A stretch of 64,000 nt of DNA from Actinomycetes bacterium (GTDB taxonomy: Bacteria > Actinomycetota > Acidimicrobiia > Acidimicrobiales > RAAP-2): positions 124,001 to 188,000 of the forward strand of contig JAJZBX010000002.1 of assembly GCA_021846325.1 (NCBI GenBank), in the 5' to 3' direction. This document shows positions 7,648 to 16,114 of the stretch, in pieces (within the stretch, counting starts at the first letter, position 1; every line of letters starts with the position of its first letter). Below the pieces are notes generated by a model. The model ran no database searches, was not told the origin of the DNA, and saw only the letters and a list, made by a program, of their open reading frames with translations. The position numbers were made by a program, and so were the translations under genes.

Positions 7648-10245
7648 TCAACCCTTGGCCGCCGCCCAGCTCTCGCCCCAGTGCAGCGAGATGTCCAGTG
7701 GCACACTCAACCTCGCCGCGTTGGTCAGCGCGTCAATGATCACGCTGCTCACCTCGTCACGCTCGTTCGGTGGCGCCTCAACCACGACCTCGTCGTGCAC
7801 CTGCAGGACAATGCGCGCCGTCAGGTGGTCACTGAGCGCGTGATCCAGGCGGACGAGCGCGGACTTGAAGACGTCGGCGGCCAGGCCCTGGATACCCGCG
7901 TTCATCGCCTGACGCTCGGCGGCCTGTCGTTGCGCACCCGTCGCCGTCACCAGGTCCGGGAAGGGCCGGATGCGCCCCAGCTCGGTGCGTGAGTAGCCCC
8001 GTTCGCGTATTTCGTGCACGGTGTTGTCCATGTACTGGCGAAGCGTCGGAAAACTCGCGAAGTAGCGGTCCATGACCTCGCGGGCCGCCGACACCGTCAC
8101 ACCCATGCGTTGGCTGAGTCCGAAGGCCTCCATCCCGTAGGCCAAACCGTACGAGACGGCCTTGGCCAGTTCACGCTGCTCGTGGCTCACCGCCTCCGTC
8201 GGCACACCGAACACCGAACTCGCGATTGCCCGGTGCACGTCCACGTTGGCCGCGAAGGCGCCGAGCAGCCCCTCGTCCTGGGATAGGTGCGCGAGGATCC
8301 GCAGTTCGATCTGGTTGTAGTCCGCCACCGCGAGAAGCCAGCCGGGCGATGGCAAGAACGCGTATCGCAGTCGTCGTCCCTCGGCGCTGCGCACGGGAAT
8401 GTTGTGCAGGTTCGGCGACTCCGAGGAGAGTCGACCGGTTCGCGCCACCGTCTGCTGGAAGGTCGCGTGAATTCGACCGTCGGCGGCGACCGTGTCGATC
8501 AGGGTCGCGCCGTACGTGCTGCGCAACTTCTCGACCTCTCGGTACCGAAGGATCAGTGGCACGATGCGGTGTTCATCAACGATCGACTCCAGGCTCGTCG
8601 CGTCGGTCGAAAACCCGGACTTGATCTTGCGACCGGCCGTGAGTTTCAGCTCATCGAATAACACCGTCTGAAGCTGCTGCTGGGAGTTCACCTTGAACGG
8701 GTGTCCGGCGACTTCCTGGATCGCTCGGTCGAGTCGGGCCGCTTCCTCGGCGAATTCGCGCGCGATGGACCCCAGGAGCTCCACGTCAACCTGGATGCCA
8801 CGCGCCTCCATACGCGCGAGCACCGCGATGAGCGGCAGTTCAATGGCCTCGTACACGTAGCCGAGTTCCCAACGGGTGATCTCGGCCCGCAGCACGTCCA
8901 GCAGGCGCCCCACGAGCTCGACGTCGTGTCGAAGTTGCTCATCGGAGGCGCTCGTGAAGAGGGTAGGGGCGCTCGGTCGGCCCGACACCCCGAGGAAGCG
9001 TGAGGCGACGTCGTCCAGGCCGTAGCGACCGCTCGTGGCGTCGATGAGAAACGCCATGATCGCGCCGTCGTCAACCGCGTCGGGAGTACGGATCCCCCGC
9101 TCCGCCGCCCGACGCAGCACGCCCTTGACGTCGTGGCCCGCGATCGGCTGGGCGCGATAGTGCTGCCAGAACGCATCCCAAGTCACGACGCTCCAGCGCG
9201 CATTCGCCCGATCGGCGACCGCGACGCGCTCGGCGTCGAATGCGACGGTGAGCACCGCGGCCCCCATGACGGTGGCGACCTCGGCCTCGGTCAAGGTCAT
9301 CGCCGGCGGCGCTTCGCGCGTGCGGCCATCGTCACTCGACACTCCGAGCAAGCCCTCGGTCATCAGCTGATCGAAGCGACCGCGCATCGAGTTCATTTCG
9401 AATCGCTCGAAGAACGTCAACGCGGCCTGACGATCCCACCCGCCCAGCGTCAAATCCTCAGCGCGAACGCTCAGCGGTACGTCACGCACCAGCAGCATCA
9501 CGCGTTCGTTGTTGCGGGCCCGATCCTCGAACGCGGTCAGATTCTCGCGCAACTTCGGTGTGAGTTCGTCCAGGTGCTCAAAGAGCACGTCGAAATCCCG
9601 GTATTGGCTGAGCAGCCGGGCCGCCGTCTTCTCACCGATCCCGGGAACGCCGGGCAGATTGTCCGAGGGGTCGCCGCGCAAGGCGGCGAGCAACGGGTAT
9701 CGCGCGGGCTCGACCCCGCAGCGCTCCACGATGCCGGCTTCGTCGTAGAGGGAGTAGTCCGACACCCCGCGGCGGTTGTAGAGCACCCGCACGTAGGGAT
9801 CCTCGACGAGTTGAAACGTGTCCCGGTCGCCGGTCACGATGATGACGGGTTGTTGGTCGTCGCGTGCCTGGGTCGCGAGCGTCGCTAGGACGTCATCGGC
9901 TTCGTAGCCGGCGACCCCGATCACCGGTATGGACAACACCTCGCACAGCGAGCGGATGAAGTCGAACTGGGGCTCGAGTTCGGCCGGTGTTTGCGCGCGT
10001 CCCCCTTTGTAGTCCTCGCTCATCGCGTCGCGAAACGTGCCGCCGGGCAGGTCGAAGGCCACCGCGAGGGCCCGGGGACGCTGCGAGCGGATGAGCGAAT
10101 GCAGCATGGCGGCGAAGCCGTGCAACGCGTTGGTGACCACCCCGTCGGAGGTGGCAAGCTCGGTCGACAGGGCGAAGAAGGCCCGAAAGGCGAGCGACAT
10201 GCCGTCCAGGAGAACCAGCGGCGCGTCGTCGCGCGTCTCAGCCAC
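7648..10245 (-). CDS. polA: DNA polymerase I
   Basis: Repair and Okazaki-fragment polymerase, about 865 aa. N-terminal 5'-3' exonuclease domain (LLDGMSLAFRAF, GYEADDVLATL, TGDRDTFQLV, LRGDPSDNLPGVPGIGEKTA) to about residue 290; middle 3'-5' exonuclease-like domain to about 470; C-terminal polymerase domain with motif A VADYNQIELRILAHL, motif B around KAVSYGLAYGMEAFGL and motif C VLQVHDEVVVEAP. The middle domain keeps an FDAE start but lacks the Asp that normally follows the second motif's Lys, so proofreading is probably lost, as in other actinobacterial PolA. GTG at 10245 overlaps the preceding gene by 8 nt. Confidence 0.97.
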   Translation of the reverse strand: MAETRDDAPLVLLDGMSLAFRAFFALSTELATSDGVVTNALHGFAAMLHSLIRSQRPRALAVAFDLPGGTFRDAMSEDYKGGRAQTPAELEPQFDFIRSLCEVLSIPVIGVAGYEADDVLATLATQARDDQQPVIIVTGDRDTFQLVEDPYVRVLYNRRGVSDYSLYDEAGIVERCGVEPARYPLLAALRGDPSDNLPGVPGIGEKTAARLLSQYRDFDVLFEHLDELTPKLRENLTAFEDRARNNERVMLLVRDVPLSVRAEDLTLGGWDRQAALTFFERFEMNSMRGRFDQLMTEGLLGVSSDDGRTREAPPAMTLTEAEVATVMGAAVLTVAFDAERVAVADRANARWSVVTWDAFWQHYRAQPIAGHDVKGVLRRAAERGIRTPDAVDDGAIMAFLIDATSGRYGLDDVASRFLGVSGRPSAPTLFTSASDEQLRHDVELVGRLLDVLRAEITRWELGYVYEAIELPLIAVLARMEARGIQVDVELLGSIAREFAEEAARLDRAIQEVAGHPFKVNSQQQLQTVLFDELKLTAGRKIKSGFSTDATSLESIVDEHRIVPLILRYREVEKLRSTYGATLIDTVAADGRIHATFQQTVARTGRLSSESPNLHNIPVRSAEGRRLRYAFLPSPGWLLAVADYNQIELRILAHLSQDEGLLGAFAANVDVHRAIASSVFGVPTEAVSHEQRELAKAVSYGLAYGMEAFGLSQRMGVTVSAAREVMDRYFASFPTLRQYMDNTVHEIRERGYSRTELGRIRPFPDLVTATGAQRQAAERQAMNAGIQGLAADVFKSALVRLDHALSDHLTARIVLQVHDEVVVEAPPNERDEVSSVIIDALTNAARLSVPLDISLHWGESWAAAKG

Positions 10246-10810
10246 CAAACTCCCCGCGCAGGATCCGTTGGGCGACGTCGCGCATGCGAGTGCGTCCGCG
10301 CATGGCCGACTGCTGGATGATCTCGAAGGCGGCGGGCTCGTCCAGTCCGCGTTCGGCCATCAGCTGCTCCTTGGCGCGCTGGACGATCTCACGGGTTTCG
10401 ATCTTGTCGTCAACGTGATGCGAGTCGACCGTCACCAGGTCGTCGTGGGACGCCGGATCCAGTATCGCCGCGAGTTTCGGCAGCAGTTCACTGCTGCGAA
10501 ACGGCTTGACCAGATACGCGGCAACGCCCGCGTCACGCGCGTTTTCGATGAGCGAACGCTGACTGAACGCCGTCAGCAGGACGACGACGGTGGGTGTGTC
10601 CTTGAGCGCCCTCGCCACCTCGATCCCGTCCAGCCCCGGCATCTTGACGTCGAGCAGGGCGAGGTCCGGTTGGTGCTCTTGGATGAGCGCCAGTGCGTCG
10701 TCGCCGCGGGCGGCCTCTCCCACGACGAGGTAGCCGTCGTCCTCGAGGATCTCCTTGAGGTCGAGGCGAATGATCGACTCGTCGTCGGCAATCACAACGC
10801 GTTTTTCCAT
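10238..10810 (-). CDS. pdtaR: REC-ANTAR response regulator, PdtaR type
   Basis: Two-component output protein that acts on RNA. Residues 1-120 form a receiver domain with the acidic pair DDE near 9-11, phospho-acceptor Asp in ALLDVKMPG near 54, a Thr in LLTAF and the switch Lys in VKPF. Residues ~130-185 form an ANTAR domain (AKEQLMAERGLDEPAAFEIIQQSAM), which binds paired hairpins in nascent transcripts and can block terminators. The gene precedes polA exactly as Rv1626 precedes polA in M. tuberculosis. Its histidine kinase (PdtaS) is not in the window. Confidence 0.94.
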   Translation of the reverse strand: MEKRVVIADDESIIRLDLKEILEDDGYLVVGEAARGDDALALIQEHQPDLALLDVKMPGLDGIEVARALKDTPTVVVLLTAFSQRSLIENARDAGVAAYLVKPFRSSELLPKLAAILDPASHDDLVTVDSHHVDDKIETREIVQRAKEQLMAERGLDEPAAFEIIQQSAMRGRTRMRDVAQRILRGEFGG

Positions 10811-10812
10811 GC

Positions 10813-11124
10813 TCAGTCCTTCGGTGTCCAGTTCCGCAGCAGTTCGTCGCGCTCGGACACGAGGCCTTCGACCTCGCGCCGTCGGCGCGCTAACTCCGCC
10901 GTCGCCGCGGCCACGTGCCGCGACAAATCGTCATACTCATGGGTCTGCAGTGGCGTCTCGGACACCAGGGCGCGGATCCGCGCGTCGTCGAGCGCGTCGG
11001 TCCACACGATGACCTGCTCCTCCAAAATTCGCTGACTCTCCCTCGCCGCCGACAGGCGTCGCTGGACATCCTCGAGACGCCGACGAACCTGTCGAGTACC
11101 CATTGCTAGCAGTGTACGGCTCAC
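10813..11124 (-). CDS. Small coiled-coil protein of unknown function
   Basis: 103 aa, not recognised. It is almost entirely charged helix: two heptad-rich stretches (about residues 10-45 and 65-98, rich in Arg, Glu and Leu) separated by a short linker, with no TM segment or signal peptide. GTG at 11124 is supported by GGAGG 7 nt upstream and a GTGA overlap with menC; ATG at 11103 is an alternative. Sandwiched between menC and pdtaR, 2 nt from the latter, it belongs to the menC-pdtaR-polA operon. A structural or adaptor role is possible, but nothing shows it. Confidence 0.7.
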   Translation of the reverse strand: MSRTLLAMGTRQVRRRLEDVQRRLSAARESQRILEEQVIVWTDALDDARIRALVSETPLQTHEYDDLSRHVAAATAELARRRREVEGLVSERDELLRNWTPKD

Positions 11125-12164
11125 GACTCGACCTCCAAGACGATCTCGTCGAGCGCCCCTCGCCGTGGTCGATACCCGATGCCGTCGACGGCGTGTTCGA
11201 GTCCGCTCTTGGCTCGCGTACGCACCGGCGCCACGTCGCTCGGCTCGTCGACGAAGGCCGCCGCCAGGTCCCGTAGCGTGGTGCGCGCCAGCGGCGATTC
11301 GAAGAATCCGCCCACGTACGGACGAATCCCCGCGCGGTGCGCCGCGTCAATGATCGTTCGCGCCGCGGCCAAGCCCCCCACGCGAGCCGGCTTCACGCAG
11401 ACGATGCTGGCCGCGCCATAGCGCGCAATCAGTCGCAAGTCGAGCAGCGAGCGCAGTCCCTCATCCAGGCTGACCGGCGCGAGTTGCCTCGCCGCGAGTT
11501 GCACGTGCGAGATGAGATTGCCGGGCGCGAAGGGTTGTTCCACGGCGACGACCGGCACCGCGACTCCCAGTGATTCGAGTTCGCGTGCGACCGCGTCGAC
11601 CGAGCCGCCCGAACAGTTGTAGTCCACGATCACCGGGCGCCCCAGTGACGCGAGCCGCTCGACGCGGTCGGCCCGCAGGGACCCCGGGCGGACTTTCGCG
11701 CGCACGCGCGCCGCCGACGGCGGTATGGACCACGGCTCGTCGTCCACCAGTGAGATCGTCGCGATGGTGGCCGGTCGACGTCGCGCGGGCCACAGCGTAT
11801 CGAGGCGCGTCTGGCCGACGCGCAACGTTCGGTCCAAAAGGGCCATCTCGAGCAACGACCACGCCACCCTACTGGCCGCTCGCGGGCCCGCGAGGCGATG
11901 CGCCTTGAACCACGGCGGCAGCTCGCCAGTGTCGCGCAGCGTCCTGCCCAGTCGCACCAGCGTCTCGGCGCGCAGCGCATCGATGACCGACTGGGTCGAC
12001 GGGTCGCCGTTGATCATGGTCGGCTGCGGGGAAACTTCGCCGTAGCCCTCGACGCCCTCGTGCTCGATTGACGCGAAGAGATGCTCACGCCAGTCGTGAC
12101 GTTGCCCGGCTGCGCGCACGGGCGACGCCAACGTGGTCGACGAGCGCCAGACCGTAACTCTCAC
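11121..12164 (-). CDS. menC: o-Succinylbenzoate synthase-like enolase superfamily enzyme
   Basis: Probable menaquinone-pathway dehydratase converting SHCHC to o-succinylbenzoate. 347 aa with an enolase-type capping domain and barrel. The catalytic set can be placed: Lys157 (RAK motif), metal ligands Asp181 (VDYN), Glu209 (VEQPF) and Asp234 (SLDEG), and second Lys258 (VKPARVGG). menG and menF lie elsewhere in the window, which supports this role over N-acylamino acid racemase or dipeptide epimerase activity in the same superfamily. GTG at 12164 follows a TAAGGT box by 6 nt, so the message is probably leaderless. First gene of the unit leading to pdtaR-polA. Confidence 0.85.
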   Translation of the reverse strand: MRVTVWRSSTTLASPVRAAGQRHDWREHLFASIEHEGVEGYGEVSPQPTMINGDPSTQSVIDALRAETLVRLGRTLRDTGELPPWFKAHRLAGPRAASRVAWSLLEMALLDRTLRVGQTRLDTLWPARRRPATIATISLVDDEPWSIPPSAARVRAKVRPGSLRADRVERLASLGRPVIVDYNCSGGSVDAVARELESLGVAVPVVAVEQPFAPGNLISHVQLAARQLAPVSLDEGLRSLLDLRLIARYGAASIVCVKPARVGGLAAARTIIDAAHRAGIRPYVGGFFESPLARTTLRDLAAAFVDEPSDVAPVRTRAKSGLEHAVDGIGYRPRRGALDEIVLEVES

Positions 12165-12170
12165 GCCGAT

Positions 12171-12176
12171 ACCTTA
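12171..12176 (-). promoter_or_regulatory. -10 box TAAGGT of leaderless menC
   Basis: TAAGGT, then 6 nt (ATCGGC), then the menC GTG. It lies 33 nt from the divergent tRNA-Leu, in a 39-nt gap. Confidence 0.5.
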
Positions 12177-12186
12177 CGGTTGCTGC

Positions 12187-12192
12187 TACCGT
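12187..12192 (+). promoter_or_regulatory. Candidate -10 box TACCGT of tRNA-Leu
   Basis: TACCGT ends 11 nt upstream of the mature tRNA 5' end, leaving a predicted pre-tRNA leader of about 4-5 nt for RNase P. It may be the only promoter for the following fab genes too. Confidence 0.4.
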
Positions 12193-12203
12193 GTTCCCCG
12201 CAA

Positions 12204-12287
12204 GCCCGGATGGCGGAATCGGCAGACGCGGAGGCCTCAAAAGCCTTTACTCGAGAGGGTGTGTGGGTTCAAGTCCCACTCCGGGCA
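12204..12287 (+). tRNA. tRNA-Leu (anticodon CAA)
   Basis: 84-nt class II tRNA. The acceptor stem GCCCGGA pairs fully with TCCGGGC, followed by discriminator A. D-arm GCGGAATCGGCAGACGC. The anticodon stem GAGGC/GCCTT closes the loop CTCAAAA, giving anticodon CAA (reads UUG). A long variable arm follows, and the T-arm is GTGGG-TTCAAGT-CCCAC. The 3' CCA is not encoded. The gene ends only 2 nt before the fabD ATG. Confidence 0.95.
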
Positions 12288-12289
12288 CG

Positions 12290-13225
12290 ATGGCACGTTC
12301 TGACCCCTTCGATGCGATCGGTGCGGCGTTGCGCGCTGACGCCGTTGGTCTGTTTCCCGGCCAGGGATCGATCACCAGCGGCGCGGGTGTCGCTTGGCGC
12401 GACTCGCCCCACTGGGATTTGATCGATCGCGTCAGTGACGTGGCCGACGTGGACGTCGCTGCCGTTCTGCTCAGCGCCGCGGAGCCCGACGTGACGCGCA
12501 CCGACAACGCCCAGCTCGCGACCTTCGCCTTGGCGCTCGTCGGCTACGCCGCGCTACGCGAAAGCGGACCGGCGCCCGCCTTCCACCTCGGTCATAGCCT
12601 CGGGGAGTTCAGCGCGCTCAGCGCCGCGGGCGTCTTGAGCCTGGACGATGGGGCGAGGCTGATCGCTGCGCGCGGCCGCGCGATGCTGCGCGCGGCCCGC
12701 GAGCGCGACGGCTCGATGGTGGCGCTCATGGGCGGCGATGACGGTGCCCGCGAGGCGACCGCCAACCTGGCCGACGTGTGGACCGCCAACGTCAACGGGA
12801 CCGGCCAGTTGGTCGTCAGCGGCACTCGCGCGGCCCTCGACGACCTGCTCGAACGGCATCGCGAGCTCGGTTGGCGCCGCGCCACGCCGCTGCCCGTTGG
12901 CGGTGCCTTTCACTCGCCACTGATGGCCTCGGCCCAAGCCGATCTCGACGCTGCGCTCGCCCAGGTCACCTGGCACGAGTCACCCATCACCGTCATCGCT
13001 AACGTCGACGCCGCGACGCACGTTGGCGCATCGTGGTCCCGCGTTCTCTCACGCCAATTGACCGAGCCCGTGCAGTTCCTCGACGCCACGCTCGCGTTGC
13101 CGCCGAGCGTGACCACGTCGGTCGAGATGCCGCCCGGCACGGTGCTCAGTGGACTCGTCAAGCGCATACGTGACTTCGAGTTACAGACCGCCGTGACCGA
13201 TCCCGCCAACGCGAGGCTGCCGTGA
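12290..13225 (+). CDS. fabD: Malonyl-CoA:ACP transacylase
   Basis: Loads malonyl groups onto acyl carrier protein for fatty acid elongation. About 311 aa from ATG 12290. FPGQG near residue 22, nucleophile Ser103 in GHSLGE, and the His of GGAFHSPLM mark the catalytic site. The ATG is only 2 nt after tRNA-Leu and has no ribosome-binding site or TANNNT box. TTG at 12329 would give the more usual short lead to FPGQG but is not better supported. The tRNA promoter probably drives the operon, with tRNA 3' processing creating an almost leaderless mRNA. It overlaps fabG by 4 nt. Confidence 0.93.
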   Translation: MARSDPFDAIGAALRADAVGLFPGQGSITSGAGVAWRDSPHWDLIDRVSDVADVDVAAVLLSAAEPDVTRTDNAQLATFALALVGYAALRESGPAPAFHLGHSLGEFSALSAAGVLSLDDGARLIAARGRAMLRAARERDGSMVALMGGDDGAREATANLADVWTANVNGTGQLVVSGTRAALDDLLERHRELGWRRATPLPVGGAFHSPLMASAQADLDAALAQVTWHESPITVIANVDAATHVGASWSRVLSRQLTEPVQFLDATLALPPSVTTSVEMPPGTVLSGLVKRIRDFELQTAVTDPANARLP

Positions 13226-13926
13226 CGCGCCACGTCATCATTACCGGGGCGAGTCGAGGAATCGGCCGCGCCGTCGCCGAACACTTCGTCACCCTCGGCG
13301 ACCAGGTAGTCGCTCTCTCACGCTCGGGCGACGCACCCGAGGGCGTGGCTCTGCGCGTCGCCGTCGACGTGGCCGAGTCTGGGCCCCTCGGCGAGATCAT
13401 CAAATCGTGCGTGGAGCGCTTTGGTCCCGTTGACGTCGCCGTGGTGAACGCGGGCGTCACGCGCGACGGTCTCGCGCTTCGCATGTCGGATGAGCAGTGG
13501 CGTGAGGTGCTCGCCACCAATCTCGACGGCGCCTTTTTCACCGCGAGGGCAGTCCTGGCCTCGATGGTGCGCGCCCGGTCGGGTTCGATCATCTTTATGG
13601 GTTCGGTCAGTCCGTTCCTCGGGGTGCCCGGGCAGGCCAACTACGCGGCGGCCAAGGCCGGCCTGGTGGGACTGGCGCGGTCGCTGGCCAAGGAGGTCGC
13701 CAGTCGCGGAGTCACCGTCAACGTAGTCGCACCGGGTTTCATCGACACCGACATGACTCGGCTCCTCGGCACGACGGCGGAGCAGTTGACCGCCTCGATA
13801 CCGCTCGGCCGGGTGGGACTACCCACCGATATCGCTGACGCCGTCGGGTTCCTGGCCAGTAACCGCGCGCGCTACATCACCGGCGTGGTGCTCCCGGTCG
13901 ACGGCGGGCTCGCGATGGGGATCTAA
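13222..13926 (+). CDS. fabG: 3-Oxoacyl-ACP reductase
   Basis: NADPH-dependent first reduction of the type II elongation cycle. 234 aa short-chain dehydrogenase: cofactor motif TGASRGIG near residue 8, NAG near 75, catalytic Ser in MGSVSPF and the Tyr-x3-Lys of YAAAKAG, then the C-terminal VDGGLAMGI typical of FabG. GTG at 13222 overlaps the fabD stop as GTGA. Placed between fabD and acpP, so a role in fatty acid synthesis is much more likely than in another SDR pathway. Confidence 0.95.
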   Translation: MTRHVIITGASRGIGRAVAEHFVTLGDQVVALSRSGDAPEGVALRVAVDVAESGPLGEIIKSCVERFGPVDVAVVNAGVTRDGLALRMSDEQWREVLATNLDGAFFTARAVLASMVRARSGSIIFMGSVSPFLGVPGQANYAAAKAGLVGLARSLAKEVASRGVTVNVVAPGFIDTDMTRLLGTTAEQLTASIPLGRVGLPTDIADAVGFLASNRARYITGVVLPVDGGLAMGI

Positions 13927-13952
13927 CCGCTCGAGGTCCGGCGAGCATTTAG

Positions 13953-13958
13953 TACGAT
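13953..13958 (+). promoter_or_regulatory. Candidate -10 box TACGAT upstream of acpP
   Basis: The 61-nt gap between fabG and acpP contains TACGAT, which would give a leader of about 22 nt with AAGGGG 8 nt before the ATG. ACP is needed in excess over the enzymes, so an internal promoter is plausible. Confidence 0.35.
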
Positions 13959-13987
13959 ACGTCGATACCAAACAAGGGGTGACCGCC

Positions 13988-14227
13988 ATGGACCGCGACG
14001 AAGCATTCAAGAAGTTCACCGAGAACGCCGTGGAGGTGTTGGCCGTCGACCCGTCCAAGGTCACACCCGACGCCTCATTCAGCGATGACCTCGGCGCCGA
14101 CAGCCTCGACCTCGTCGAACTGGTGATGGCCCTAGAAGAGACCTTCGACATCGAGGTTGGCGAAGACGAGCTGAAGGACATCACCACGGTCGGTCAGGCC
14201 TTCGACTTGATTTACGCCAAGCTGTAG
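13988..14227 (+). CDS. acpP: Acyl carrier protein
   Basis: 79 aa acidic four-helix carrier. The phosphopantetheine attachment Ser39 lies in GADSLD, followed by the conserved helix [18 protein letters not shown]. It tethers growing acyl chains for FabD, FabG, FabF and the dehydratase. ATG at 13988 is chosen over GTG 13979 because AAGGGG lies 8 nt upstream of the ATG. Its TAG stop overlaps the fabF GTG by 1 nt. Confidence 0.96.
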   Translation: MDRDEAFKKFTENAVEVLAVDPSKVTPDASFSDDLGADSLDLVELVMALEETFDIEVGEDELKDITTVGQAFDLIYAKL

Positions 14228-15426
14228 TGCTCGTCGCCGTCACCCCCGCTGGGCCCATCCACGGTCGGCGCGTCGCCGTGACCGGACTGGGCGCCCTGTC
14301 CTGTGCCGGCGTCGGCGTCAATGAACTGTGGGGGGCGTTACTGCGGGCAACGGCGCCGCCGTCCAAGCGGATCGGCGACTTTGACGCGTCGCACCTGGGT
14401 GGCGCAAAGGAGTTGCGTCGCTTTGATCCCTTCACGCTCTACGCGCTCATGGCGGCGGACGAGGCGTGGCGACAGAGCGGTCTGCACGGCCCACTCGAGG
14501 ACGCCGGTTCCATCGTTACGACCGGCATCGGTGGACTGCAGACCGTGCTCGAACAGTACCGAGTCCTCTCGGACCGCGGCGCCGATCGGGTGTCGCCCTT
14601 CATGGTTCCGATGATGATGCCCAACGCCGCCACCGCCGCCGTCTCGATGCGCTTTGGCTTGGGCGGTCCGTGTGAGACCGTGACCACGGCCTGCGCGGCC
14701 GGCACCCACGCCATCGGCAACGGCGCACGCCTGGTCGCCTCGGGGCGTTCGACTGTGGTCGTGGTCGGTGGGGCCGAAGCCGTGCTCGTGCCGATCGCCG
14801 AGGCGGGATTTCGTAACATGACGGCGTTGAGCAACAACGAATTCTCTCGACCATTTGACGTGAACCGAAACGGGTTCGTCATGGGCGAGGGGGCCGGCAT
14901 CCTCGTGCTCGAAGAGTGGGAGCACGCGCACGCGCGCGGCGCAACCATCCTCGCCGAGGTCATCGGTGCCGCGTCGACCGCCGATGCCCACCACATCACC
15001 GCCCCTGACCCCACGGGGCGCGGTGCGATCCGCTGCATGGAACTGGCCCTCGCCGACGCCGACGTCGCCCCGTCCGAGGTCTCCCACATCAATGCCCACG
15101 GCACCTCGACGCCGCTGAACGACCTCGCCGAGGCGATCGCGGTGCGCCACGTCTTTGGAACTAATCCGCCGCCGGTGACCTCGATCAAGGGCCACCTCGG
15201 CCACTCCCTCGCCGCCGCGGGGGCACTGGAGGGCGTGGCCTCGGTGAAGACCCTGCTCGAACAGGTCATTCCGCCGACTGCGGGTACGGTGGACGTCGAC
15301 CCCGAGATCGGCCTCGACGTCGTCACCACCAAGGCACGGGCCCTGGAGGTAGACGTCGTGCTCTCGAATTCCTTTGGCTTCGGCGGCCACAACGGCAGCG
15401 TCGTCTTTCGGCGCTACCGCGCCTGA
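14227..15426 (+). CDS. fabF: 3-Oxoacyl-ACP synthase II
   Basis: Condensing enzyme that extends acyl-ACP with malonyl-ACP. 399 aa thiolase fold; the catalytic triad is visible as Cys156 in TTACAAG, His in NAHGTSTPLND and His in GHLGHSLAAAG, plus the nearby Lys of SIKGH. Length and order match FabF/KasA. GTG at 14227 overlaps acpP by 1 nt, so synthesis is probably coupled to ACP. It is the last gene of the fab operon; its TGA directly abuts the stop of the convergent TrpF-like gene (shared TGATCA). Confidence 0.95.
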   Translation: MLVAVTPAGPIHGRRVAVTGLGALSCAGVGVNELWGALLRATAPPSKRIGDFDASHLGGAKELRRFDPFTLYALMAADEAWRQSGLHGPLEDAGSIVTTGIGGLQTVLEQYRVLSDRGADRVSPFMVPMMMPNAATAAVSMRFGLGGPCETVTTACAAGTHAIGNGARLVASGRSTVVVVGGAEAVLVPIAEAGFRNMTALSNNEFSRPFDVNRNGFVMGEGAGILVLEEWEHAHARGATILAEVIGAASTADAHHITAPDPTGRGAIRCMELALADADVAPSEVSHINAHGTSTPLNDLAEAIAVRHVFGTNPPPVTSIKGHLGHSLAAAGALEGVASVKTLLEQVIPPTAGTVDVDPEIGLDVVTTKARALEVDVVLSNSFGFGGHNGSVVFRRYRA

Positions 15427-16083
15427 TCAATCGCGAGACGGCCGTCCCACGTACGCGTTGGCGTGCGCCCATCGCGCATTGGCGATGAACTCGGCCAAGC
15501 GCACCGGGTCCTTGGCGGCGGGTTCTGACTCGGTGTCCGATCTCGCGTCCACGCCCCACACCGGGTAGTTCTGGACGACGTCGACCACGTTGGCCGCACT
15601 GAGTCCTCCCGAGGCAATGACCGGTCGCGCGAGCGAGTCGGCGCCGAAAAGTTTGAGCGAGTCCGCCAGCGCCAACCGGTCATCGTCCTCAGGCACCAAG
15701 AAGTAGTCCACGTACGGCGTCACCGCGTCCGCCACCTCGAGGTCCGAGGGAGCCAGTGCGCGGATCACCGTATTGACACGCTCGCTCACGTAGCGCACCT
15801 CGTCCAGCGTCATGCGCCCGTCCAGCTGCACCGCGTGCAGGCCAAGTCGATTGGCCACCTCGACGATACGTTGGGGCATCTCGTTGCGAAACGTCCCGAC
15901 GGTTATGGTGCCCCCTGGCAAACGGTGGATGATGTCGCGCACGACCTCGGCCTCGACTCGTCGCGGCGTCGGTGCGAAGTCGAAGCCGACGGCGTTGGCC
16001 CCGAGTCCGATCGACAACAACGCGTCCTCTTCCGTCGTTACACCCGAAACCTTGACGAAGAGTCCTTCGACCAGCAGTCGCAC
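15427..16083 (-). CDS. TrpF-fold barrel protein lacking canonical catalytic residues
   Basis: 218 aa, clearly of the phosphoribosylanthranilate isomerase fold: VKVSGVTTEEDALLSIGLGANAVGF, VGTFRNEM, LHAVQL and ASGGLSAANV all match TrpF strand by strand. However, the general-base Cys of the VKICG motif is Ser13. The stretch holding the general-acid Asp and the following glycine-rich phosphate loop is replaced by FLVPEDDDRL, and the VDVSSGVE motif reads VDARSDTES. It may therefore not be a working TrpF, and no other trp gene is nearby. GTG at 16083 has AGGAGG 6 nt upstream. Function unknown. Confidence 0.8.
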   Translation of the reverse strand: MRLLVEGLFVKVSGVTTEEDALLSIGLGANAVGFDFAPTPRRVEAEVVRDIIHRLPGGTITVGTFRNEMPQRIVEVANRLGLHAVQLDGRMTLDEVRYVSERVNTVIRALAPSDLEVADAVTPYVDYFLVPEDDDRLALADSLKLFGADSLARPVIASGGLSAANVVDVVQNYPVWGVDARSDTESEPAAKDPVRLAEFIANARWAHANAYVGRPSRD

Positions 16084-16100
16084 GACGACCTCCTGAGGGC

Positions 16101-16106
16101 ACGCTA
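16101..16106 (-). promoter_or_regulatory. Candidate -10 box TAGCGT of the TrpF-like gene
   Basis: TAGCGT lies 17 nt upstream of the GTG at 16083, just after the ygfZ stop. The predicted leader of about 11 nt contains the AGGAGG ribosome-binding site. Confidence 0.4.
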
Positions 16107-16114
16107 ATCCATCG

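Noticed and set aside
14338..15392. Two long minus-strand open frames antisense to fabF
   Set aside because: fabF has its full catalytic set on the plus strand; the minus frames are compositionally biased shadows.
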